In this document: positions 34,407-41,829 of the stretch, one piece after another
Layout: the number at the start of each line of letters is the position of its first letter
How positions within the stretch are numbered: position 1 is the stretch's first letter
From: Alteromonadaceae bacterium UBA2620
GTDB lineage: Bacteria > Pseudomonadota > Gammaproteobacteria > Enterobacterales > Alteromonadaceae
DNA: 41,829 nucleotides
Direction: 5' to 3'
Assembly (NCBI GenBank): GCA_002339125.1
Contig: DDJQ01000057.1
Coordinates: 1 to 41,829, forward strand
The notes under the pieces: model-generated
What the model saw: only the letters and a program-made list of their open reading frames with translations
Told to the model about the DNA's origin: nothing
Database searches by the model: none
Position numbers and translations under genes: made by a program

Positions 34407-34664
34407 TTAACGGTTGTGATCTTTAAGCCATTCGTTTAACAGCTTAACCTGACCACAGCGGTACGCCGCATACATTAACCGAATAGAGTTTGACAGCACT
34501 TCGCTGTCATTCCAGCCGGTCTTTTCCTGTATTTCTTCATAACAGCTTAATGCCTCTGGCGTCACATAACCTCTGACCTGACGCTTACCGGCTTCACGCT
34601 GGCGTTCGCGGAAGCGTTTTTGTTTATCAGCATTAGCACGTGGATTTTTCTTAGATTCTGTCAT
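34407..34664 (-). CDS. Small basic protein, ribbon-helix-helix-like
   Basis: This 85-residue protein begins with a very basic segment ('ANADKQKRFRERQREAGKRQVRGYVT'). A strand-helix-helix pattern follows ('GYVTPEALSCYEEIQEKTGWNDSEVLSNSIRLMY'). The arrangement resembles small RHH DNA-binding proteins of Alteromonadales, but I cannot assign a family with certainty. AGGG lies before the ATG. It converges with the cryptochrome gene after a 21-base gap and is divergent from fabA. Its role is unknown; autoregulation or control of a neighbour is possible. Confidence 0.7.
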   Translation of the reverse strand: MTESKKNPRANADKQKRFRERQREAGKRQVRGYVTPEALSCYEEIQEKTGWNDSEVLSNSIRLMYAAYRCGQVKLLNEWLKDHNR

Positions 34665-34879
34665 GATACCCTGTATTTAGTCGAAAATTTGGTAGTGCAA
34701 CAACGGCCGTTTAGTTTTCTGAATCAAAGGTGGTCACTAAGGTTGTGCACCACTTCGCGCATTTTAGCCTAAAATTAGAGTATATCCTTGCCTCACGGCA
34801 AAAAAATTACTGTTCGGAGTTGTTTAGCGTACAAGTGTTCGCTAAATTACGCACGTTAAAAATAATCGATGGGAATACA

Positions 34880-35398
34880 ATGACAACGAAACAATCCAGT
34901 TTTAACAAAGAAGACCTGTTAGCCTGTAGTCGCGGCGAAATGTTCGGCCCGGGCAACAGCCAGCTTCCGGCTCCTAACATGCTTATGATGGACCGTGTGA
35001 GTCTGATCACTGATGAAGGCGGTGAGTTTGGTAAAGGCCAGATTATTGCTGAATTAGATATCACTCCCGATTTATGGTTTTTTGACTGCCACTTCCCTGG
35101 CGATCCGGTAATGCCTGGTTGTTTAGGCCTTGATGCCATGTGGCAACTGGTGGGTTTCTTCCTGGGCTGGAGCGGTGGTCCGGGTAAAGGCCGCGCCTTA
35201 GGTGTTGGTGAAGTGAAGTTTACCGGTCAGATCCTGCCTACGGCGAAAAAGGTAACTTACAAAATTCAAATGAAACGTGTAGTTAAGCGCCGTTTATTTA
35301 TGGGTCTTGCCGACGGTATTGTAGAAGTTGACGGCCGTGAAATTTACTCTGCGAAAGACCTGAAAGTGGGTCTGTTCCAGGATACCAGCGCTTTCTGA
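34880..35398 (+). CDS. fabA: 3-hydroxydecanoyl-[ACP] dehydratase/isomerase FabA
   Basis: This 172-residue hot-dog-fold enzyme of fatty-acid synthesis forms trans-2-decenoyl-ACP and isomerises it to cis-3, which gives unsaturated fatty acids. The active-site His is in 'WFFDCHFPGDPVMPGC', with the catalytic Asp a little later in 'LGLDAMWQLVG'. Length matches E. coli FabA. The ATG at 34880 (MTTKQSSFNKEDLLACSRGE) is chosen because it matches the family N-terminus. A longer frame back to 34730 adds 50 residues unlike the family. A hairpin terminator follows and rmf lies convergent beyond it, the normal arrangement in related genera. Confidence 0.97.
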   Translation: MTTKQSSFNKEDLLACSRGEMFGPGNSQLPAPNMLMMDRVSLITDEGGEFGKGQIIAELDITPDLWFFDCHFPGDPVMPGCLGLDAMWQLVGFFLGWSGGPGKGRALGVGEVKFTGQILPTAKKVTYKIQMKRVVKRRLFMGLADGIVEVDGREIYSAKDLKVGLFQDTSAF

Positions 35399-35448
35399 TA
35401 TCGGCTGGTGTGTTTGATAGTCTTTTTGCTATTGGTATTGCCAAGATA

Positions 35449-35470
35449 AAAGCCCCTTTTACGGGGCTTT
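35449..35470. terminator. Bidirectional terminator between fabA and rmf
   Basis: AAAGCCCC (35449-35456) pairs perfectly with GGGGCTTT (35463-35470) around TTTTAC. A and T runs on the two sides suit termination of both convergent genes. Confidence 0.8.
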
Positions 35471-35483
35471 GACTCAAGAGATG

Positions 35484-35660
35484 TTAACGAACCACCACAC
35501 CTAACTGGCGGTCTTCCATGGCCTCTCTGTACCCGCCTAACCATTCTGAGCGAGTATCGCTCGTTTGAAAGGGACATATTTCCTTAGAGCGACCGCTGAT
35601 TCCTGCCTGATAGCCTTTAGCGTGAGCGCGAGTCAGTTTATCTCTTTTTTGTCTTTTCAT
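35484..35660 (-). CDS. rmf: Ribosome modulation factor RMF
   Basis: This 58-residue basic protein was read directly from the minus strand: MKRQKRDKLTRAHAKGY, QAGISGRSKEICPF, then 'RSEWLGGYREAMEDR'. These are the conserved RMF features (compare E. coli 'MKRQKRDRLERAHQRGYQAG'). RMF binds the 30S subunit and drives dimerisation of ribosomes into inactive 100S particles in stationary phase. A TGAGG site precedes the ATG. The upstream 311 bases to the DUF817 gene are very AT-rich and hold its promoter. It is too short for simple gene finders and easily missed. Confidence 0.95.
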   Translation of the reverse strand: MKRQKRDKLTRAHAKGYQAGISGRSKEICPFQTSDTRSEWLGGYREAMEDRQLGVVVR

Positions 35661-35971
35661 TGAATAGCCTCATTTGTTGGGTTAACAGTGAACAGAATAG
35701 GCCAACAACTCAATACATAATAAGTGGTAGTGTGGCGTTTTCTGAGCACTATTTATTAGATAGTGCAAGGCTTGTTTTGGTTCAAGAGCGATTCGTTTTT
35801 TTTACGCTTGACAAACTATAACGATCTGAAATATTTATTTATTTTATATTACAATTTTTTTTCATAATTGTTTCAGCATTTAAAAAAAATTGGTCTAAAA
35901 AGCATTGCAAGTTGGTACAGGTCGAATTATGACCACTTTTTAGATGCAATTTATGCTTATATAGCAGTTAT
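35661..35971. promoter_or_regulatory. AT-rich promoter region of rmf
   Basis: These 311 bases hold no protein-like frame on the plus strand or upstream of rmf on the minus strand. AT content is well above the surroundings, as expected for a stationary-phase promoter. A TTGACA at 35808-35814 points rightward, but I find no gene there that would use it. Confidence 0.4.
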
Positions 35972-36754
35972 TTAGCGCTTAATTATACGAATATTCAGGG
36001 TGTTAATCAGCAATACCAGCACAAAGCTCAGCAACATCAGCAAATACCACGAACTCAACTTGGCTAATGGCATCATTTGCCATTGTTCATGCTGATTAGG
36101 GTATATCCAGACATTAGCCAATGTGGCAATATTTTCTGTAAATCAGATGAATGAAGCCATCAGAAACCAGCCCGGCAATAAAAGCATATAGCGGTGCCTT
36201 TTAATGATCCGAAAATAGATACGGGTACGGTAAAACATTACGACGGTAGCGGCCAGTAACAGCCAGCGAAAGTCCGGGATAAAGTGATGCGAAAAGAAAT
36301 TAATATAGATCAGGCAAACTAAAGCCACTGTGAGTTTTTTAGGTGGATAATGACTATATTCAAACTCAAATATCCGCCATACGCGGGCAATATAGCTCCC
36401 CACCGCACTGTACATAAAACCGGTAAATAAAGGCACGTTGCCGATACCAAATACATAAGCTTCAGGATACGTCCAGGAACCAATGGCATCTGATGTCTTG
36501 AATAACTCCATCACCGTAGCCACCAGATGAAAAACGATGATGACCAGCGATTCCCTGAGCGTTTCCAGTTTTAAAACCAGCAGGACAACCTGAAATACGA
36601 TCGCGGCGATGAAGATAAAGTCGTAGCGATGTAAACCATCAAGTGGATACCAGAGGTTCGTGCCTATCATTAGCGCCAGCAAAAAGCCGCCGAATACACA
36701 GGCATTGGCCTGCTTAAGTCCGAATATCCACAGTTCCCTGATAAATTGCTTCAC
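35972..36754 (-). pseudogene. DUF817 membrane protein interrupted by an in-frame TGA
   Basis: The frame would encode a 260-residue DUF817 protein with seven or eight membrane segments. It begins with a GTG at 36754 and 'ELWIFGLKQANACVFGGFLLALMIG'. After 'LLPGWFLMASFI' comes TGA (36143-36145), then the frame continues without shift as 'FTENIATLANVWIYPNQ' and 'KLSSWYLLMLLSFVLVLLINT' to a TAA at 35972. That tail is the conserved C-terminal part of the family, and the stopped position is where relatives have an aromatic residue, usually Trp. One TGG-to-TGA change therefore explains it. No other damage is visible. DUF817 function is unknown. Sequencing error is the main alternative. Confidence 0.88.
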
Positions 36755-36787
36755 AGTTGTTGGTTTTATTATTAACGTTGGTCAGTA

Positions 36788-36818
36788 AAAAGCACCCGAC
36801 TAAGTGCCGGGCGCTTTG
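36788..36818 (-). terminator. Rho-independent terminator of the rlmKL-uup-DUF3466 operon
   Basis: AAAGCACCCG (36789-36798) pairs with CGGGCGCTTT (36808-36817) with one mismatch. On the minus strand a T run follows (GCTTTTTAC). It lies 25 bases after the DUF3466 stop codon. Confidence 0.8.
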
Positions 36819-36842
36819 AATGATGTTTGGTGTAACGCTTGC

Positions 36843-38579
36843 TTATTTTTTAACGCGGCGGCGGAACACGGCCAGCAACGATAACAACGCAATGCCATAC
36901 CAGCTTGCTGAGGCTCCCTGGCGCTCATAAGGTGCTTCTTCAACACCATCACACTGCTCAATGCTGCCGGTGCTGTTAGGCGTAAGCTTAACGGCGACAA
37001 CACGGTCTGTCTCAACGGTATCACCTGCATCGGTTAATACTTCTTCACCGCTAATGTAGCGCTGTGTTGAAATGTAGCGGGCATTGGCAATAATTTCGTC
37101 ATTATCGTTTATGTCCATAGCGGTGACCAACGTATACTGCTCACGCTGTTCACAGGTAAGAAGCGTATTAAGATCAACAAACTCACCAACATTCATGTCG
37201 TACATAAAGGCGCGTAACTGACGACCAGTTTGCACATCTGACTCGTATTCGCCCTCGCCTACAACAATGCCGTTATTGTTGATAGCACGTGGAGTGACCG
37301 CGGCTGTCTGGAAGAACCCTTGCGGATACTCCGCCTCACCGCTGTCGATGTTATAAATAAACATCTGGTTACGGGCCACACCGTTGTTCTCGCGCAGCAC
37401 AGTACCGACAACCCAGTTATCGTCGTTAATGTCTACCGCTGAACTGCTAAGGTTTTCTTCACGAGGTAACAACTCTGTGGTTTCACCATTGGCGAAGGTA
37501 GCAGCAACAATATTGGCGTAATAAGCCGCCCGGCCACCTGGTAATGTATAAATAATACGTTCACCGGTATGAGAGGTACCTACTGCGATGCCATTGTTGT
37601 TGATGGCATAAGCGGTACTGGTGTACCCCGTAGAGTCTTCATCTTCTGCCGGTTCAAACACCATACCGTACCGGGTAGAGGACAATACGTTGCCCTGGGC
37701 ATCCAGTTGCCAGGTTACCGCACGGCGGTAACTGCCAGCCGTAATGCTTCTGGCCAGATTGTAGATACATAGCTCTGCCGGCGTATCGCCCCGGGTTTCA
37801 TCATCATAGCACTCGTCGATATCAGTTTGATAATCTTCAGTAAGCGCAACGCTGCCCCAACCGGCCACTTGTAACGGTTCATTGATGGCAAAGGCTTCAC
37901 TGAAGCCATTAATACCGGTATCGCCTGGCATCGTTGGTGGTAAAGCCGTGGTGACCCCATTAGCTTCAACGAAAGCCTGAGTCAGCGTGTCGTTGACGAT
38001 ATAAGTAAACTCATTACCGTCTTCATCGGTGTAATCCACTTTGAAAAACGGCGTGCTGCCGGCGCCCACAAAGAAGTCGCCACCTACAGAGTCATTTACC
38101 TGGCTATAGGCACTGCGGGTATAGTCTTCGAAGGTTTCATCAATAACGTCAAAGCCGGGGATTAAATCGGCAGTCACCGTATCGCCATGATAACTACGAT
38201 AAGTCGCTAATGACTGAATGAGAATATTGATACCGTTGCTGCCACTGCGACCGTTCACAACATAGGCATACAGCGCCTGGTAGTCGGCATTACTGAATAC
38301 CCCCTGTTGAACCGCTTCAGGATCTTCAAAGCGATCGGTAAATAGCTCGTTTTCAAAGTCCAGTATCGACAGGTCGATTGGCGGATTATATTCCGACTCA
38401 CTCACCACCACCATGGTGCCCGTGTTATCAATGGACTGAGCAAAGTTAAAGAATGATTTGTCCTGCACCGGTGCCAGGGTTAAATCATAGGTTGCTGCAG
38501 TCGCTAATGGCGATACTGCAACGGCAGTGACCGCGGAGGTTGCAAGGATTACTGCAGATGCAAGCTGTTTTAGTTTCAT
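36843..38579 (-). CDS. DUF3466 exported protein with a C-terminal sorting-like tail
   Basis: This 578-residue protein has a cleavable signal peptide ('LASAVILATSAVTAVAVSPLATAATYD'). It is rich in Asp and has repeated blocks of the form 'AINNNGIVVGEGEY' (also 'AINNNGIAVGTSH', 'DINDDNWVVGTVL', 'DINDNDEIIANARY'), about 60-80 residues apart. These look like propeller-type repeats. The C-terminus has a small-residue segment, a hydrophobic helix and Arg/Lys ('GASASWYGIALLSLLAVFRRRVKK'). This resembles GlyGly-CTERM-type sorting signals processed by rhombosortase. It starts 21 bases after uup and ends the operon at a terminator. Its function is unknown; it is well conserved in Alteromonadales in this position. 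Confidence 0.92.
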   Translation of the reverse strand: MKLKQLASAVILATSAVTAVAVSPLATAATYDLTLAPVQDKSFFNFAQSIDNTGTMVVVSESEYNPPIDLSILDFENELFTDRFEDPEAVQQGVFSNADYQALYAYVVNGRSGSNGINILIQSLATYRSYHGDTVTADLIPGFDVIDETFEDYTRSAYSQVNDSVGGDFFVGAGSTPFFKVDYTDEDGNEFTYIVNDTLTQAFVEANGVTTALPPTMPGDTGINGFSEAFAINEPLQVAGWGSVALTEDYQTDIDECYDDETRGDTPAELCIYNLARSITAGSYRRAVTWQLDAQGNVLSSTRYGMVFEPAEDEDSTGYTSTAYAINNNGIAVGTSHTGERIIYTLPGGRAAYYANIVAATFANGETTELLPREENLSSSAVDINDDNWVVGTVLRENNGVARNQMFIYNIDSGEAEYPQGFFQTAAVTPRAINNNGIVVGEGEYESDVQTGRQLRAFMYDMNVGEFVDLNTLLTCEQREQYTLVTAMDINDNDEIIANARYISTQRYISGEEVLTDAGDTVETDRVVAVKLTPNSTGSIEQCDGVEEAPYERQGASASWYGIALLSLLAVFRRRVKK

Positions 38580-38600
38580 TCAAAATCCTGTTTACTGCTG

Positions 38601-40523
38601 TCAATCTTCCAGCATACTTTCTAGTTCGTCCCAGCGCGCATAAGCCTGGGATAATTGTTCTTCACTCTCAGCTAGCGCATTGAGTACGGCGCTGGTCTGT
38701 TCGCTGTCCTGTTTAAAAAATTCAGGATCATTCACCAGCGTCTGTTGTTCTTCTACCTGTTTTTCTAATTTCTCAATTAGCGCAGGTAAGTTATCGAGTT
38801 CGCGTTGATCTTTATATGATAACTTTTTCGCCTTGCGCGGAGAAGCCTTTGCAGTCGGACTGGCTTTTTCTGATTTAGTTTCATTTTTTACCGATTTAGC
38901 GGAAGAAATATAAATGGACTTCCCCTGCCCGGCATACCAGCTCTCTATATCAGAATAACCGCCGACAAATTCCTCTACTTTGCCGTTTTCGGTAAACAGC
39001 AAACTGGAATTTACAACATTATCAACAAATTCGCGATCGTGGCTGACTAAAATCACCGTACCTGTGTAATTAATCAATAACGTCTCGAGCATTTCGAGAG
39101 TTTCCACGTCCAAATCATTGGTTGGTTCATCCAGAATAAGCACATTACTGGGTTTAAGCATTAAACGCGCTATCATCAAACGGTTTTTCTCGCCACCGGA
39201 TAAAGACTTCACCGGCGCATTGACCCGCTCCGGGGTAAACAGATAATCCTGCAGATAGCTGATAACATGACGAGGATGGCCGTTGACCATTAAGTCTCGC
39301 TTACCATCAGCCACGACATCAATTACTGATTTTTCTAAATCCAGGCCCAGACGGTGCTGGTCAAAATACGCCACTTCCAGGTTAGCCCCCTGCCGACTAC
39401 TTCCGGATACCGGCTCAAGCTCGCCTAACAGCAACTTGATTAAAGTACTTTTACCACAGCCGTTAGGGCCAATCAGGGCAATCTTATCGCCGCGCAATAC
39501 GGTTAAATCCAGGTCTTGTACAATAGTCTTGCCTTCAATGGCATAGCTTAAGGCCTGGGTTTCAAATACCAATTTGCCAGAACGGGCAGCGGTGTGCTGC
39601 GCCATAGCCGCGTTGCCAGTGAGTTCACGGCGGGCGGCGCGTTCTTCGCGAAGCTTTTTCAGCGCCCGTACGCGGCCTTCATTGCGGGTACGCCGGGCTT
39701 TAATTCCCTGACGGATCCAGACTTCTTCCTGAGCCAGCTTTTTGTCAAACTCTGCCTGCTGGCTGGCTTCCACCTCCAGGTCGTGCTCTTTTTTATCCAG
39801 GTACGTCTGGTAATTACCCGGGTAGCTGGTGAGCTGGCCACGGTCTAAATCCACGATGCGGGTAGCCATGGCTCGGATAAACGCCCGGTCGTGACTGATG
39901 AACACAATGGCGCCCTGATACTGCTGCAGGCTTTGTTCCAGCCAGCGGATCATTTGCACGTCCAGATGGTTGGTGGGCTCATCGAGCAACAGAATATCCG
40001 GCGAACGTACCAGCGAGCGCGCCAGCGCTGCCTTTCGTCGCCAACCACCCGACAGCGATGCCAGCGAGGCATTGCCATCCAGTTGTAACATGGTCAGCGT
40101 CTGTTCAATTTTTTGTTCAAATTGCCAGGCATTCTGAATTTCAAGCTGCTCCTGTAGCGTCTGCAACTTGTTGAGGTTTTTTTCGCTGGGATCGTCTGTG
40201 ACCAACTGAATTTGTTTGAAGTAGCCTTTCAGAATATCGCCCACTTCAGCCAGTCCTTCGGCCACGTAATCAAATAAGGCAATGTCAGTGGTTTGCGGCG
40301 GATCCTGCTCAAGACGAGCAATAATGGTATCCCTTTCCACAACGCGCTGGCCGTCATCGGGGATCACATCGCCGCTGATCACTTTCATCAGGGTGGATTT
40401 ACCGCTGCCATTGCGGCCCACAATACATACCCGCTCGCCCGGTTGAACCACCAGTTCAACACCGTCGAGCAAAGGCGGCGTGCCAAATAGCACAGATATA
40501 TTTTTAAGTTGTAACACACTCAC
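38601..40523 (-). CDS. uup: ABC-F ATPase Uup
   Basis: This 640-residue soluble ABC-F protein has two nucleotide-binding domains. The first has 'GRNGSGKST', the signature 'SLSGGWRRKAALARSL' and the Walker B 'ILLLDEPTNHLD'. The second has 'GPNGCGKST', 'SLSGGEKNRLMIARL' and 'VLILDEPTNDLD'. There is no membrane domain. The linker is rich in charged residues and the C-terminal coiled coil (about residues 570-640) is the Uup type. Uup acts on ribosomes or branched DNA, and loss raises transposon excision. Its GTG start overlaps the glutaredoxin stop codon by 4 bases (GTGA), so translation is coupled. Confidence 0.95.
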   Translation of the reverse strand: MSVLQLKNISVLFGTPPLLDGVELVVQPGERVCIVGRNGSGKSTLMKVISGDVIPDDGQRVVERDTIIARLEQDPPQTTDIALFDYVAEGLAEVGDILKGYFKQIQLVTDDPSEKNLNKLQTLQEQLEIQNAWQFEQKIEQTLTMLQLDGNASLASLSGGWRRKAALARSLVRSPDILLLDEPTNHLDVQMIRWLEQSLQQYQGAIVFISHDRAFIRAMATRIVDLDRGQLTSYPGNYQTYLDKKEHDLEVEASQQAEFDKKLAQEEVWIRQGIKARRTRNEGRVRALKKLREERAARRELTGNAAMAQHTAARSGKLVFETQALSYAIEGKTIVQDLDLTVLRGDKIALIGPNGCGKSTLIKLLLGELEPVSGSSRQGANLEVAYFDQHRLGLDLEKSVIDVVADGKRDLMVNGHPRHVISYLQDYLFTPERVNAPVKSLSGGEKNRLMIARLMLKPSNVLILDEPTNDLDVETLEMLETLLINYTGTVILVSHDREFVDNVVNSSLLFTENGKVEEFVGGYSDIESWYAGQGKSIYISSAKSVKNETKSEKASPTAKASPRKAKKLSYKDQRELDNLPALIEKLEKQVEEQQTLVNDPEFFKQDSEQTSAVLNALAESEEQLSQAYARWDELESMLED

Positions 40524-40753
40524 TTCAGAAACAGCTCCAGTTCATCGAGCGTAAACGGCCAGCCCAGTTCGGCGCCGTTATCCTCACGCTTTAATACCGG
40601 TATACGCACTGCGTACAAATGATAATGGTCAGTATTATCACGGATATTATGTTTGGTAATTTGCAGTTGCTCGTACATGGATGATTGCCTGACCAGTTCA
40701 TCCGCATCGTCACATAAACAGCACTGTGGACCGGTAAAAAACGCTATCTTCAT
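40520..40753 (-). CDS. Glutaredoxin-like small thiol protein
   Basis: This 77-residue thioredoxin-fold protein starts 'MKIAFFTGPQCCLCDDADELV'. It has the redox motif CxxC ('CCLC') and a cis-Pro block ('RIPVLKR') further on. It is shorter than classical glutaredoxins, as in the glutaredoxin-2-like DUF836 group. The ATG at 40753 overlaps the rlmKL TGA (ATGA), so it is coupled to that gene. A longer frame start at 40774 would lie within rlmKL. It is widely conserved in this position; its partner is unknown. Confidence 0.9.
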   Translation of the reverse strand: MKIAFFTGPQCCLCDDADELVRQSSMYEQLQITKHNIRDNTDHYHLYAVRIPVLKREDNGAELGWPFTLDELELFLK

Positions 40754-41829
40754 GATAAGGTCAGCACATAGCACTGGTGAATATTACTGTGGCGGGCAAA
40801 ATCCTGTGGAATGGTTTGCGCCGAGATATTTTCAACCGCTAAACCCAGCTCTGCCATGGCGTCGTGGTCCAGTTTAAACCCACGCTTATTGTTAGAAAAC
40901 ACAATGGTGCCGCCCGGATTCAGACAGCGGCGAACCTGGGTCAATAATATTACGTGGTCACGCTGTACGTCCCAGGTAGTGTCCATTCGCTTGGAGTTGG
41001 AGAAGGACGGCGGATCAACAAATATCAAATCGTATTTTCCATTGTGCCCCACCAACCACTGCAAACAGTCGGATTGTACAAAGTGGTACGCCCCGTTGAG
41101 TTTGTTAAGTTTAAAGTTGTCTTTCGCCCAGTTGATGTAAGTGTTGGACATATCCACTGTGGTTACCGAGCGGGCACCGCCAAGCGCTGCCGCAACCGAC
41201 ACACTACCGGTATAGGAAAACAGGTTGAGCACGTCCCTGCCTTTAGCCATCTGACGGACTTTCTGGCGGGTGATACGGTGATCCAGAAACAGCCCGGTAT
41301 CCAGATAATCAGTGAGATTAACGTAAAGTTTAGCACCGTTTTCCCACACCACTTTACGGTTACCGGTGGTATTCACCTTTTCGTACTGCTGTTTGCCTTT
41401 TTTCTGCTCACGCACTTTAAGCATGATTTGCTTTGCCGGTACGCCTGTGACCGCGGGTAAATACAACAGCACTTCCTGCAAGCGGCGACGGGCTTTTTCG
41501 GTATCGATAGTCTTCGGCGGCGCATATTCCTGTACTACCAGGCAATCATCGTACACATCAATGGCTACGTTGTATTCGGGCAGATCGGCATCATAAATAC
41601 GGTAGCAGTTAGTGTCCTGCTTTTTGAGCCAGGGCTTAAGCTTTTTAAGATTCTTTTTCAGCCGGTTGGCAAAGTCGTTATCCTGACTGTCACCAAACTG
41701 TTGGCAGTTGTTGGCATCGAGCTGGTAATTAACCAGTTTACACTCGAGTTTACCGTTCATCAGGCTGTATTCTTTATTGCCGCGCAGCTTTAACAGCCGC
41801 AGTAATTCCCGGTTACTACTTAACAGCGA
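40750..41829 (-). CDS. rlmL: 23S rRNA methyltransferase RlmKL, C-terminal part (gene continues past the window)
   Basis: The visible ~359 residues include the C-terminal RlmK half. It has a PUA-like and linker region ('KLECKLVNYQLDANN') and then a Rossmann methyltransferase with 'VLNLFSYTGSVSVAAALGGA'. The catalytic block is 'DLIFVDPPSFSNSKRM' and later 'LNPGGTIVFSNNKRGFKLD'. RlmKL makes m7G2069 and m2G2445 on 23S rRNA. The reading frame stays open to the window end (first residues S-L-L-S-S-N-R-E), so the N-terminal RlmL half lies outside. An internal Met at 41760 is not the start. It is first in the operon with the glutaredoxin and uup genes, joined by an ATGA overlap. Confidence 0.94.
   Translation of the reverse strand, partial: SLLSSNRELLRLLKLRGNKEYSLMNGKLECKLVNYQLDANNCQQFGDSQDNDFANRLKKNLKKLKPWLKKQDTNCYRIYDADLPEYNVAIDVYDDCLVVQEYAPPKTIDTEKARRRLQEVLLYLPAVTGVPAKQIMLKVREQKKGKQQYEKVNTTGNRKVVWENGAKLYVNLTDYLDTGLFLDHRITRQKVRQMAKGRDVLNLFSYTGSVSVAAALGGARSVTTVDMSNTYINWAKDNFKLNKLNGAYHFVQSDCLQWLVGHNGKYDLIFVDPPSFSNSKRMDTTWDVQRDHVILLTQVRRCLNPGGTIVFSNNKRGFKLDHDAMAELGLAVENISAQTIPQDFARHSNIHQCYVLTLS

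Noticed and set aside
35344..35577. 77-residue minus-strand frame overlapping fabA and rmf
   Set aside because: It spans the fabA-rmf terminator; the real gene here is the 58-residue rmf in another frame (35484-35660).

Overview
The window looks like a chromosomal segment of a marine gammaproteobacterium, most likely Alteromonadaceae (Alteromonas or a relative). The right end carries a conserved housekeeping block: fabA, rmf, a DUF3466 protein, uup, a small glutaredoxin-like protein and rlmKL. This order and the protein sequences are typical of Alteromonadales. Base composition is near 45-48% GC over most of the window and visibly more AT-rich in the first kilobase. The taxonomic call is an inference from gene content, not a computed placement.

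Layout. (1) 1-1260: an AT-rich orphan PIN-domain gene whose 3' end runs into repeats that resemble an insertion-sequence end. (2) 1265-14735: an accessory redox and efflux region. It holds a periplasmic two-subunit molybdenum hydroxylase with a secreted cupin, a zinc alcohol dehydrogenase broken by a stop codon, a Tat-exported aldo/keto reductase, a minus-strand operon of RND permease, adaptor, LysR regulator and SDR, and a divergent HSL-type esterase. Together they suggest oxidation, reduction and export of small carbonyl or aromatic compounds. (3) 14770-22524: a mosaic of small genes and decaying ones. It contains two divergent phosphoribosyltransferase paralogs, a collapsed hybrid histidine kinase, a YgjP-like metallopeptidase, a UPF0231 protein, a small HExxH protein, a lone catechol 2,3-dioxygenase, the 3' end of an amidohydrolase, an RMD1/DUF155 protein, and a diguanylate cyclase with a frameshifted tail. 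(4) 23192-24865: a TetR/YhdH-AcuI oxidoreductase operon with two palindromic operators. (5) 25395-29750: the bacterial proteasome-like Anbu gene cluster (alpha-E protein, ATP-grasp ligase, Anbu, zinc metallopeptidase). (6) 29849-34385: a light and DNA-repair island with three different photolyase/cryptochrome-family proteins plus a DUF2256 zinc-finger protein. (7) 34407-41829: the housekeeping block, interrupted by a DUF817 membrane-protein gene that carries an in-frame TGA.

The strongest unexpected signals are five damaged genes within 37 kb (two single nonsense codons, one frameshift, one 5' truncation, one gene with internal deletions), three photolyase lineages side by side, the Anbu cluster without a transglutaminase neighbour, and a pair of divergent phosphoribosyltransferase paralogs. 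I did not find a CRISPR array, rRNA, tRNA, prophage or intact transposase. No clearly new defence or biosynthetic system is evident.
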